NCBI RefSeq assembly: GCF_019458805.1
Contig: NZ_JAIBOA010000001.1
Span: 496,001-560,000 of the forward strand
DNA length: 64,000 nt
From: Actinomadura parmotrematis
GTDB taxonomy: Bacteria; Actinomycetota; Actinomycetes; Streptosporangiales; Streptosporangiaceae
Direction of reading: 5' to 3'
A program made the translations under genes and the position numbers. Every line of letters begins with the position of its first letter. Within the stretch, counting starts at the first letter, position 1. Below are positions 52,466 through 60,354 of this stretch, in pieces. The notes beneath the pieces are model-generated. The model had not been told where the DNA came from. It made no database searches and saw only the letters and a list, made by a program, of their open reading frames with translations.

Positions 52466-52856
52466 ACTCGTCGTGCGCGGCGGTCTCGCGGGCCTCGTGG
52501 GCGGCCCGGCGCTCCTCCAGGTCCGGGGCGTGCTCGGCGGCCCAGCCGGCGAGGGCGAGGGCCGGGCCGATGAGGCTCCGGCCGGTGGCGGTGAGCGCGT
52601 ACACGACGCGCGGCGGGACCTCGGGGTGCGCGGTCCGCGACACCAGGCCGTCGCGCTCCAGGTTGCGGAGCGTCAGCGTCAGCATCCGCTGCGAGATCCC
52701 GGGGAGCCGCCTCTCCAGCTCGCCGAAGCGCAGCCCCCCGCGGTCGAGGGTCGCCACGACGAGCAGCGTCCACCTGGTGCCGATCCGGTCGAGGACGGCG
52801 CGGAGCGCCCGCCCGCCGTCCCCGCGGATCGGGCAGGTGCGCTCGGACCCCGTCAT
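52464..52856 (-). CDS. HxlR-family regulator
   Basis: 130 residues. Cys8 in TCPIRG is the N-terminal cysteine used for redox or electrophile sensing in many HxlR/YodB-type proteins. Winged HTH: RWTLLVVATLDRGGLRFGELERRLPGIS then MLTLTLRNLERDGLVSR. ATG 52856 follows GGAGG. Divergent from doxX; a 14-bp palindrome between them is the likely operator. Confidence 0.92.
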   Translation of the reverse strand: MTGSERTCPIRGDGGRALRAVLDRIGTRWTLLVVATLDRGGLRFGELERRLPGISQRMLTLTLRNLERDGLVSRTAHPEVPPRVVYALTATGRSLIGPALALAGWAAEHAPDLEERRAAHEARETAAHDE

Positions 52857-52876
52857 GGCCGCCTCCTGCACGTCAC

Positions 52877-52890
52877 GCACACGCGTGTGC
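52877..52890. promoter_or_regulatory. 14-bp palindrome between hxlR and doxX
   Basis: GCACACG followed by its exact complement; the only long dyad in the 64-base divergent gap, hence the likely HxlR operator. Confidence 0.6.
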
Positions 52891-52920
52891 CTTTTGTACG
52901 GCTTTCCATGGTGGCGCATC

Positions 52921-53295
52921 ATGGCGCCCATGCACATCGCTTACGGGATCCTCGCCGCCCTGCTGGCCGCCTTCTACCTCTACGCCGGCGGCAAGAAGAC
53001 CGTGCAGAGCCGGGACGCGCTGCGGCCCATGATGGGCTGGGTCGACCAGGTCCCGATGCCGCTCGTCCGCGCGATCGGGGTGCTGGAGGTCCTCGGCGCC
53101 GCCGGCCTCGTCCTGCCGCCGCTGACCGGCATCGCGCCCTGGCTCGCCGTCGCCGCCGCCGTCGGCCTGGCCCTGATCCAGATCGGCGGCATCGCGGTGC
53201 ACCTGTCGCGCGGCGAGGCCCGCGTGATCGGCCTCAACATCGGGCTGCTGGCGGCGGCCGCCGCGGCGGCCTGGCTCGGTACGTCCTGGCTCTGA
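52921..53295 (+). CDS. DoxX-family membrane protein
   Basis: 124 residues with four transmembrane segments (about 5-22, 44-64, 70-92, 100-120) and the DoxX opening YAGGKK after the first. DoxX-like proteins are linked to quinone or thiol redox stress. HxlR/DoxX divergent pairs with LLM enzymes fit a response to quinones or other electrophiles (inference). ATG 52921; ATG 52930 is an alternative. Confidence 0.85.
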   Translation: MAPMHIAYGILAALLAAFYLYAGGKKTVQSRDALRPMMGWVDQVPMPLVRAIGVLEVLGAAGLVLPPLTGIAPWLAVAAAVGLALIQIGGIAVHLSRGEARVIGLNIGLLAAAAAAAWLGTSWL

Positions 53296-53489
53296 CCGGC
53301 GCGCCCTGATCGGGGGCGCCCGTCCTGCGGTGTGCGCGTCGAATGCGCCGAACGCGGGGCGGCTGTTGGCGAGGAGGCGGCAAAGCGTTCACCAAGGCAG
53401 ACGCGCCCGGAGGCCGCCGATCGGCACTGTGTGGGCCGTCCGAGGGCCGCGCAGGAGGCCCTCGCCAACCGAGAAGAGGACGGCCCCCG

Positions 53490-54890
53490 ATGACGACCAC
53501 CGTTCCCGAGCCGGCGGAGCAGCCGACCAGCCTGACCACGGCCGCGGCGCGCAACCTGGCGACGACGACCAAGTCGGTCCCCCAGATGCAGGGCATCTCC
53601 TCGCGGTGGCTGCTGCGGGTGCTGCCCTGGGTGGAGGTGTCGGGCGGCACCTACCGGGTGAACCGGCGCCTGTCCTACACCGTCGGCGACGGCCGCATCG
53701 ACTGCGTGACGACCGGCGCGTCGGCCCGCGTCATCCCGAACGACCTCGGCGAGCTGCGCTACCTGCGCGGGTTCGGCGACGAGGCCGCGCTGGGCGCGCT
53801 CGCCGACCGGTTCGTGCAGACCGAGTGGGAGGCGGGGGAGACCGTCGTCGAGGCCGGGACGCCCGCCGACCAGCTCTACGTGATGGTGCACGGCAAGGCC
53901 GAGCGCGTCGGGACCGGCGAGTACGGCGAGCCCGTCTCGCACGGCATCGTCGGCGACGGCGGCTACTTCGGCGAGGACGCCCTCGTCGCCGACGACGGCT
54001 CCTGGGAGCACGGCGTGCGCGCCGCGACCGCCTGCACGATGCTGGTCCTGTCGCGCCGCGACTTCGCCGAGACCGTGGCGCGCGACGCCGGCCTGCGCGG
54101 GCACGTCGAGGCCGCGCTCGCCGCCCCCGCGCCCGACACCGACGCCGGCGGCGAGGCCGCGATCGCGCTGTCGTCCGGCCACGAGGGCGAGCCGGTGCTG
54201 CCCGCCACCTACGTGGCCTACGAGACCGCGCCGCGCGAGTACGAGCTCAGCGTCGCCCAGACGGTGCTGCGCGTCCACACCCGCGTCGCCGACCTGTACA
54301 ACGAGCCGATGAACCAGGTGGAGCAGCAGCTCCGCCTCACCGTCGAGGCGCTGCGCGAGCGCCAGGAGCACGAGCTCGTCAACAACCGCGACTTCGGCCT
54401 GCTGCACAACGCCGACCCCGCGCAGCGCCTCACCACCCGCTCCGGCCCGCCGACCCCCGACGACCTGGACGACCTGCTGGCCGTCGTCTGGAAGGACCCG
54501 GCGGTGTTCCTCGCGCACCCGCAGACGATCGGCGCGTTCGGCCGCGAGTGCAGCCGCCGCGGCCTCTACCCCGCCACCGTCGACATCGGCGGCCGCCAGG
54601 TGCCGGCCTGGCGCGGCGTCCCGATCCTCACCTGCAACAAGATCCCGATCAGCGGCACCCGCACCTCCTCGATCCTCTTGATGCGCACCGGCGAGCAGGC
54701 GCAGGGCGTCGTCGGCCTGCACCAGACCGGACTGCCCGACGAGTACGAGCCGGGACTGAACGCCCGGTTCATGGGCATCGACGACCAGGCCGTGCTGTCC
54801 TACCTCGTCAGCGCCTACTACTCGGCGGCCGTCCTCGTGCCCGACGCCCTCGGCGTGCTGGAGGGCGTCGAGCTCGGCCACGCGGGCTGA
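53490..54890 (+). CDS. Family 2B encapsulin shell protein with cyclic-nucleotide-binding domain
   Basis: 466-residue HK97-fold shell protein of the SrpI-like encapsulin family. N-arm (about 14-55, with [23 protein letters not shown]), then an inserted cNMP domain (about 62-225) whose phosphate-binding cassette is intact (YFGE 159-162 to RAAT 177-180), then the rest of the capsid fold from GEPVLP onward ([42 protein letters not shown] as the spine helix). It should assemble into a closed protein compartment. First gene of a three-gene operon with a terpene cyclase and a second shell protein. The 194-base upstream gap shows no clear promoter. Confidence 0.92.
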   Translation: MTTTVPEPAEQPTSLTTAAARNLATTTKSVPQMQGISSRWLLRVLPWVEVSGGTYRVNRRLSYTVGDGRIDCVTTGASARVIPNDLGELRYLRGFGDEAALGALADRFVQTEWEAGETVVEAGTPADQLYVMVHGKAERVGTGEYGEPVSHGIVGDGGYFGEDALVADDGSWEHGVRAATACTMLVLSRRDFAETVARDAGLRGHVEAALAAPAPDTDAGGEAAIALSSGHEGEPVLPATYVAYETAPREYELSVAQTVLRVHTRVADLYNEPMNQVEQQLRLTVEALRERQEHELVNNRDFGLLHNADPAQRLTTRSGPPTPDDLDDLLAVVWKDPAVFLAHPQTIGAFGRECSRRGLYPATVDIGGRQVPAWRGVPILTCNKIPISGTRTSSILLMRTGEQAQGVVGLHQTGLPDEYEPGLNARFMGIDDQAVLSYLVSAYYSAAVLVPDALGVLEGVELGHAG

Positions 54891-54900
54891 GGGCGCGACC

Positions 54901-57033
54901 GTGACCGCCGCCCCGCCCTTCCGGACGCCCGACCTCTACCGGCCCTGGCCGCCCCGCCTGAACCCCCACCTGGACGCCGCCCGCGCGCACACCCGCGCCT
55001 GGGCCGCGGAGCAGGGCGTGACCGGCGCCGCGGTGTGGGACGGCGCCGCCCTGGAGGCCATCGACCTCGCGCTGCTCGCCGCCTACTGCTACCCCGACGC
55101 CGACCGGCCCGCCCTGGAGCTCATCACCGACTGGTTCGTCTGGGGGTTCTTCCTCGACGACTGGTTCCTGCGGGTCTTCAAGGACGGCCGGGACACCGCC
55201 GGCGCCGCCGCCTGGCTGGACCGGACCCGCCGGTTCATGCCGGCGGACCCGGCCGGCCCGGTGCCCGAGCCCGGCGACCCCGTCCAGCGGGCCCTGCACG
55301 ACCTGTGGGCGCGCACGGTGCCCCGGACGTCGGCGGGATGGCGGTCGCGGTTCGCCGCCGACACCCTCGCGCAGATCACCGACGCCCTCTGGGAGCTCGA
55401 CAACCTGAGCGCCCGGCGGATCCCGAACCCGATCGACTACCTGGAGCACAAGCGCGGCGTCGGCGCCGGGCGCTTCGCCGCCGACCTGGTCGAGCTCGCC
55501 ATGGGCCTGGACCTGCCCGACCGCGTCGTCGCGTCCCGGCCCGTGCAGGTGCTGCGCGACGCCTTCACCGACGCGCAGGTCCTGCTGAACGACCTGCTGT
55601 CCTACGAGCGCGAGACGCGCGAGGAGGGCGAGCTGCACAACTTCGTCCTCATCCTGGAGCGCTTCCTCGGCGTCGACGCGCAGCGGGCCGCCGACACCGC
55701 CGCCGACCTGCACGCCTCCCGGCTGCAGCGGTTCGAGGACGCCGCGGCGGCCGAGCTGCCCGCCCTCATGGACGAGCTCGGCCTCGACGCGCGGACCCGC
55801 CGCGACCTGCTGACGCTCGCCCGCTGCCTCCAGGACGCCGACGCCGGCAGCCACGAATGGCATCTGCGGTCCCCGCGCTACGCCAACGCGGCGACCCGCG
55901 ACCGCGACCCGCGCACGCCGGTCTGGCAGGGCCCCTCGGGGCTCGGCACCGCCGCGGCGCGGCGGTGGGCCGCGCACCGGCCGGTGCTCCGGCTGCCCCG
56001 GACCTTCCAGGACCCGGGCGCGCCCCCGGCCGGTCCGGCCCGCGTCAACCCGCACATCGCCGCCGTCCGCAGCGACCTCGCGGTGTGGTCCGCCCGCACC
56101 GGCCTGCTCGACGGCACCGTCTGGGACCCGGCGACGTTCGCCGCCGCCGACCACGGCGGCCGGGCCGCGATGACCCACCCGGACGCGCCGGCCGCGCGGC
56201 TCCGCACCGTCGCCCGCTGGGGCGTCGTCCTCGCCCACCTGGACGACCTGCTCGACCGCGCCTTCAAACCGCGCGGCGACCTGGCCGGCGCGCGGGCGTT
56301 CCTGGCGCGGCTGCCGGCCTTCCTCGCCGACGGCCCGCCGCCGCCCGGCTGCGCCGCCGAGCGCGCCCTCGCCGAGGTCTGGCGGGACGTCGCCGCCGGC
56401 CTCGGCGACGCCGCCCGCGCCCGCCTGGCCGCGGACTTCGGGGCGTTCCTGGACGGCTGCGCCTGGGAGATGGAGGGCGCCGCCCGGCAGCGCGTCCCCG
56501 ACGCCGTCGACTACCTGGAGATGCGCCGCCGGACCGGCGCGACCGCGATCGCCTGCGACCTGCTGGGGTACGCGCTGGACCTCGACGCCGCCGTGCCGCC
56601 GGCGCTGCTCGCGGCCTTCTCCGACCAGGCCACCATCGCCAACGACCTGCGCTCGCACGCCAAGGAGGTCGCCACGCCGGGCGAGACGTGCAACGGCGTC
56701 CTCGTCGTGCAGCGGCTGCTCGGCTGCGGCCTGCAGCGCGCCGCCGACGTCGTCGCCGACCTCGGGGCGGCGCGCGCCGGCCAGTTCGGCCGGCTCGCCG
56801 CCGAGGCGGTGGCCGCGGCGCCCGAGCTGGCACCGCTGGTGGACGGGCTGCGCGCCTGGCTCGCGGGCGACCGGCTGTGGGGCGCGCGCACCCACCGCTA
56901 CGGGACGCCCGTCCCGCGCGTCCCCGTCCCCGCCGGCCCCGGCACGTCCGCGGCCCGCCCGTTCCACCCCGCCCCGCACTCCGCCCCGCACCCGGCACGG
57001 CACTCCCGAGGACCCGCATGGCCACGCCCCTGA
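54901..57033 (+). CDS. Two-domain class I terpene cyclase (geosmin-synthase-like), predicted encapsulin cargo
   Basis: 710 residues. N domain (about 1-340) aligns well with germacradienol/geosmin synthase: LYRPWPPRLNPHLD, DDWFL at 86-90, and NDLLSYERE at 230-238 (Mg-binding triad). C domain (about 375-665) has DDLLD at 448-452 and NDLRSHAKE at 581-589, so both sites look active; geosmin synthase has Asp-Asp-His-Phe-Leu-Glu and Asp-Asp-Tyr-Tyr-Pro at these places, so the product may differ. A Pro/His/Ala-rich tail (about 665-710) may dock to the shell. GTG 54901 is 10 bases after the shell gene; the second shell gene overlaps its end by 16 bases. Confidence 0.9.
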   Translation: MTAAPPFRTPDLYRPWPPRLNPHLDAARAHTRAWAAEQGVTGAAVWDGAALEAIDLALLAAYCYPDADRPALELITDWFVWGFFLDDWFLRVFKDGRDTAGAAAWLDRTRRFMPADPAGPVPEPGDPVQRALHDLWARTVPRTSAGWRSRFAADTLAQITDALWELDNLSARRIPNPIDYLEHKRGVGAGRFAADLVELAMGLDLPDRVVASRPVQVLRDAFTDAQVLLNDLLSYERETREEGELHNFVLILERFLGVDAQRAADTAADLHASRLQRFEDAAAAELPALMDELGLDARTRRDLLTLARCLQDADAGSHEWHLRSPRYANAATRDRDPRTPVWQGPSGLGTAAARRWAAHRPVLRLPRTFQDPGAPPAGPARVNPHIAAVRSDLAVWSARTGLLDGTVWDPATFAAADHGGRAAMTHPDAPAARLRTVARWGVVLAHLDDLLDRAFKPRGDLAGARAFLARLPAFLADGPPPPGCAAERALAEVWRDVAAGLGDAARARLAADFGAFLDGCAWEMEGAARQRVPDAVDYLEMRRRTGATAIACDLLGYALDLDAAVPPALLAAFSDQATIANDLRSHAKEVATPGETCNGVLVVQRLLGCGLQRAADVVADLGAARAGQFGRLAAEAVAAAPELAPLVDGLRAWLAGDRLWGARTHRYGTPVPRVPVPAGPGTSAARPFHPAPHSAPHPARHSRGPAWPRP

Positions 57034-57956
57034 CCGACGCCCCGCCGTCCGCGACGGCTCTCACCACCGGCGCCGCGCGGCTGCTGGCGACGACCGCCAA
57101 GACGCCGCCGCTGACCGCCGGGACGACCCCGCGCTGGCTGCTGCGGATCCTGCCGTGGACCGACGTCCCCGGCGGCACCTACCGCGTCACCCGCACCGAG
57201 CGCCGCACCCTGGAGCGGGCCGGCAGCGACCAGCCCGGCGTGCCCGCCGCCGCCGGCCACACCGGCGAGCCGGTGCTGCCCGGCATGGGCATCGCCTACG
57301 GCGTGCCGCCCCGCGAGTACCCGCTCAGCCTCGCGCAGGCCGTCCTGCGGGTGCACACGCGCGTCGCGGACGTCCACAGCGACCCGATGGACCAGTTCGC
57401 CGAGCAGCTCCGCCTCACCCTGGACGCGCTGCGCGAGCGCCAGGAGCACGACCTGGTCAACGACCCCGGCTTCGGCCTGCTGCACGCCCCGCCGCCGCGC
57501 CACCGCATCGCCACCCGCACGGGGCCGCCGACCCCGGCCGACCTGGACGCCCTGATCTGCAAGCAGACCAGCCCGCGCCACCTGCTCGCCCACCCGCTCG
57601 CCATCGCGGCGTTCGGCCGCCAGTGCAACCGCCGCCGCCTCCAGCCCGACACCGTCGCCGTGGACGGCCACCGCCTCCTCGCCTGGCGCGGCCTGCCGCT
57701 GCTGCCCTGCGACAAGATCCCCGTCGCCGGGGGCACGACCACGATCCTGGTCGTGCGTCCCGGCGAGGACCGGCAGGGCGTCGTCGGCCTCCGCCCCGCC
57801 GAGCTGCCGGACCAGCACGAGCCGGGCGTCTCCGTGCGGCGCCTCGGCGTCGACGCCCGCGCCGTCGAGAGCCACCTCGTGACCGCCTACCACTCGCTCG
57901 CCGTCCCGGTCCCGAACGCCGTCTGCGCCCTGGACGGCGTCGAGCTCGGGCACTGA
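57018..57956 (+). CDS. Second Family 2 encapsulin shell protein, lacking the cNMP domain
   Basis: 312 residues, collinear with the shell protein at 53490 throughout ([87 protein letters not shown] at the end) except that its roughly 170-residue cNMP insertion is replaced by a linker of about 22 residues. It probably co-assembles with the first protein in one shell, or forms a separate shell. ATG 57018 has GAGG 6-7 bases upstream and lies inside the end of the cyclase gene, so expression is coupled. Confidence 0.9.
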   Translation: MATPLTDAPPSATALTTGAARLLATTAKTPPLTAGTTPRWLLRILPWTDVPGGTYRVTRTERRTLERAGSDQPGVPAAAGHTGEPVLPGMGIAYGVPPREYPLSLAQAVLRVHTRVADVHSDPMDQFAEQLRLTLDALRERQEHDLVNDPGFGLLHAPPPRHRIATRTGPPTPADLDALICKQTSPRHLLAHPLAIAAFGRQCNRRRLQPDTVAVDGHRLLAWRGLPLLPCDKIPVAGGTTTILVVRPGEDRQGVVGLRPAELPDQHEPGVSVRRLGVDARAVESHLVTAYHSLAVPVPNAVCALDGVELGH

Positions 57957-57969
57957 GGACCGGCGGCCG

Positions 57970-58662
57970 TCAGGGGGCGGGGGAGAGCGGCAGGCCCGCC
58001 ATGACGCGCTCGCGGACGGCCCCGCCGTCGAGGCCGAGCTCGGCGAACCCCGCGAAGTCGCCGTCCGTCCCGCCGTCGCCGCCGAGGACCTCGGGGACGA
58101 GGAGGTCGGCGAGCGGGGCGTCCGGGGCCGGGTCGGACAGGCCGCCGATCGCCTCGTCCCCGGCCAGGTCCAGGTAGTCGGGGGCGAGGACGCGGCCCGA
58201 CAGCGTGCCGGTGACGAGGTCGGGCGCGAACTCGTCCGCCAGCACCGCGACCCGCGTCCGCAGGTCGCCGTGGACCATGACGAGCTTCTCGGTCATGTAC
58301 CCGACGAACGCGCGCGCGGTGAGGTCGCCGCGCGTGAGGATCTTCGCGTCGCCCTCCAGGTAGACGTCGCCGGCGGTGAGGGAGCCCAGCACGACGAGCG
58401 CGGCGGACCCGTCGTCGATGTCGGCCAGCGTGCCGGTGACGGTGAGGTCGCCGTCGACGATGTACCCGGTGGCGGCGCCGGGGGTGTCGCGCGCCCACGG
58501 CGTCCGGCCGTGCTCGTCCAGCGGCAGGTCGCCGTCCACCACGGCGGGCCCCTCCACGAGGATGTACTCCTCGTCGTACAGGTTCTCGTAGGCCGACTCG
58601 GGCAGCCCGCGCCGCTCGAACAGCTCCACGGCCTCGTCCCACGGCAGGTATCTCGTTCCCAT
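57970..58662 (-). CDS. Beta-helix-like (polymer-forming cytoskeletal/bactofilin-like) protein
   Basis: 230 residues. The middle (about 40-150) is a run of short Gly/Val/Asp-rich strands (VDGDLTVTG, VVLGSLTAGDVYLEGDAKILTRGDLTARAFVG, MVHGDLRTRV) resembling a right-handed beta-helix; flanks are acidic. No enzyme motif. Function unknown. Convergent with the encapsulin operon, 13 bases apart, so probably unrelated to it. Start ATG 58662. Confidence 0.65.
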   Translation of the reverse strand: MGTRYLPWDEAVELFERRGLPESAYENLYDEEYILVEGPAVVDGDLPLDEHGRTPWARDTPGAATGYIVDGDLTVTGTLADIDDGSAALVVLGSLTAGDVYLEGDAKILTRGDLTARAFVGYMTEKLVMVHGDLRTRVAVLADEFAPDLVTGTLSGRVLAPDYLDLAGDEAIGGLSDPAPDAPLADLLVPEVLGGDGGTDGDFAGFAELGLDGGAVRERVMAGLPLSPAP

Positions 58663-58820
58663 GCGCGGGAACGTAGCAGCGGCCGCCGACCTTCCGGGCC
58701 GGGACAAGGTCGGGACAAGAACGCCCAGCCCCGGCACGCGCCGGCCGCGTCCCGGGTGGCTCTCGGAGACGATGCAGGGTGCTGACGTTTCGTGACGCCT
58801 GCACGCATTGGGGGACGGGA

Positions 58821-60209
58821 ATGGCGGGACTGTTCAAGGTGGCGGCCGGGACCACCGCCGCGGTGCTGGCCGCGGCGCTGACGGGGGCGGCCGCCGTACC
58901 CGACGAGGCGGTGGCGCGTCCCGTCCGGGCGGCGGCCGCGCTCCGCGCCGCCGACCTGGTGGTGAGCAAGACGGTGTCGCCGAACCCGATGACCATCGGC
59001 GCGCGGGCCGTCTACAAGGTGACGGTCACCAACACGGGCGACCGGCCGGCCGCCGACGTCACGGTCACCGACGCGCTCCCGAGCGGCGTCACCGCCGGGA
59101 CCATGCCCGCCGGCTGCTCCCTCACCGGGCGGACGGCGACCTGCGGCGGTGCGGGCGTCACCGTCTCCGCCGGCGGATCGGTCGCCTACGAGATCCCGGT
59201 GACGGTGGACTCCGGCCTGTCCGACGGCGCCAACCTCACCAACCGCGCCGACGTCGCCACCTCCACAGCGGACGCGCGGACGCAGGGCACCCGGCTCATC
59301 AGCCAGGCGCACACGCTGACCGACGTGGAGATCACCAAGACGGGCCCGGCGACGGCCGCGGCGAACGGCGACATCACCTACACGATCACCGTCGTCAACC
59401 ACGGCCCGTCCGACGCCGTGGACGTCACCGTGCAGGACCCGACCAACGGCAACCTCACCGCGATCACCGACCTGCCGGCCGAGTGCCCCGCGAGCGGCCT
59501 CACCGTGAGCTGCCCGCTCGGCACCCTCACCTCGGGCGAGACGCGGACGTTCACCTTCACCGTCCGGGCGAACGCCGGGCTGGCCGACGGCACCGCCGTC
59601 CAGAACTGCGCGATGGTCTACACCGGCAGCCGCGAGACCACCACCGACAACAACCACTCGTGCACCGGAACGAGCGTCGGGCCGCCCCCGACGACCGGCC
59701 CCCAGAACACGGACATCTCCGTGCGCAAGAGCGGCCCGGCGCGGGTGAACCCGAACGGCACCCTCACCTACACGCTGGTGGTGAGCAACGACGGCGACGC
59801 GGACGCCACCGACGTCGTCGTAATGGACCCGATCGACGAGCACGCGACGCTCGTCGGCTTCCCCGCCGAGTGCGCCGAGAACGGCGGCACCCTGAACTGC
59901 ACCCTCGGCACGCTGCCCGCGCACCGGACCAGGACCATCAAGATCACCGAGCGGGTCGACGGCGGGACCGCGGACGGCACCCGCATCGTCAACTGCGCGA
60001 CGACGCAGACCACGCGGCCGGAGAGGAGCATGGCGCGGAACGCCTCCTGCGTCGACACCGTCGTGGAGGAGGGGCGGACCGCCACCCCGGCGCCGACCGG
60101 GAAGCCCACGAAGAAGCCCACCCGCAGGCCGACGAAGAGGCCGCGGCCGCCGAAGCCCGGACCGGTCTGCCGCTGCTACGGCCCGAACGCGGTGCCCGAG
60201 GAGGGCTGA
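58821..60209 (+). CDS. Secreted DUF11-repeat surface protein
   Basis: 462 residues: signal peptide (about 1-34), three DUF11 beta-sandwich repeats (about 42-150, 165-280, 298-415; each opens with a K-x-x-x-P segment and has VTNTG, VVNHG or VSNDG), and a Lys/Arg/Pro/Thr-rich tail with three PTxxP-like units ending in CRCYG. Six or more cysteines pair within repeats 2 and 3. Probably cell-wall associated; no sortase motif. Start ATG 58821 after GGGGGACGGGA. Confidence 0.83.
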   Translation: MAGLFKVAAGTTAAVLAAALTGAAAVPDEAVARPVRAAAALRAADLVVSKTVSPNPMTIGARAVYKVTVTNTGDRPAADVTVTDALPSGVTAGTMPAGCSLTGRTATCGGAGVTVSAGGSVAYEIPVTVDSGLSDGANLTNRADVATSTADARTQGTRLISQAHTLTDVEITKTGPATAAANGDITYTITVVNHGPSDAVDVTVQDPTNGNLTAITDLPAECPASGLTVSCPLGTLTSGETRTFTFTVRANAGLADGTAVQNCAMVYTGSRETTTDNNHSCTGTSVGPPPTTGPQNTDISVRKSGPARVNPNGTLTYTLVVSNDGDADATDVVVMDPIDEHATLVGFPAECAENGGTLNCTLGTLPAHRTRTIKITERVDGGTADGTRIVNCATTQTTRPERSMARNASCVDTVVEEGRTATPAPTGKPTKKPTRRPTKRPRPPKPGPVCRCYGPNAVPEEG

Positions 60210-60235
60210 CCCGGGGGAAGGGGCAGGACGAGCGC

Positions 60236-60264
60236 TCCGCCCGCACCCGTTCCGTGCGGGCGGA
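60236..60264 (+). terminator. Terminator after DUF11 gene
   Basis: 11-bp perfect inverted repeat (60236-60246 and 60254-60264) with a 7-base loop, 27 bases after the stop. Confidence 0.65.
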
Positions 60265-60354
60265 CAGGGGGGTCCACAGGGGGACGGTCCCCGCCGCCCG
60301 TTGCTTTCATGGACGAGGTCCGCGCTCGCGCCGCGGCGCTTCCCGGAGGCGATG

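Noticed and set aside
54901..57033. Assignment as 2-methylisoborneol synthase because of the encapsulin
   Set aside because: 2-MIB synthase is a single-domain cyclase with a partner methyltransferase; this protein has two cyclase domains, matches geosmin synthase in its N domain, and no methyltransferase is nearby.
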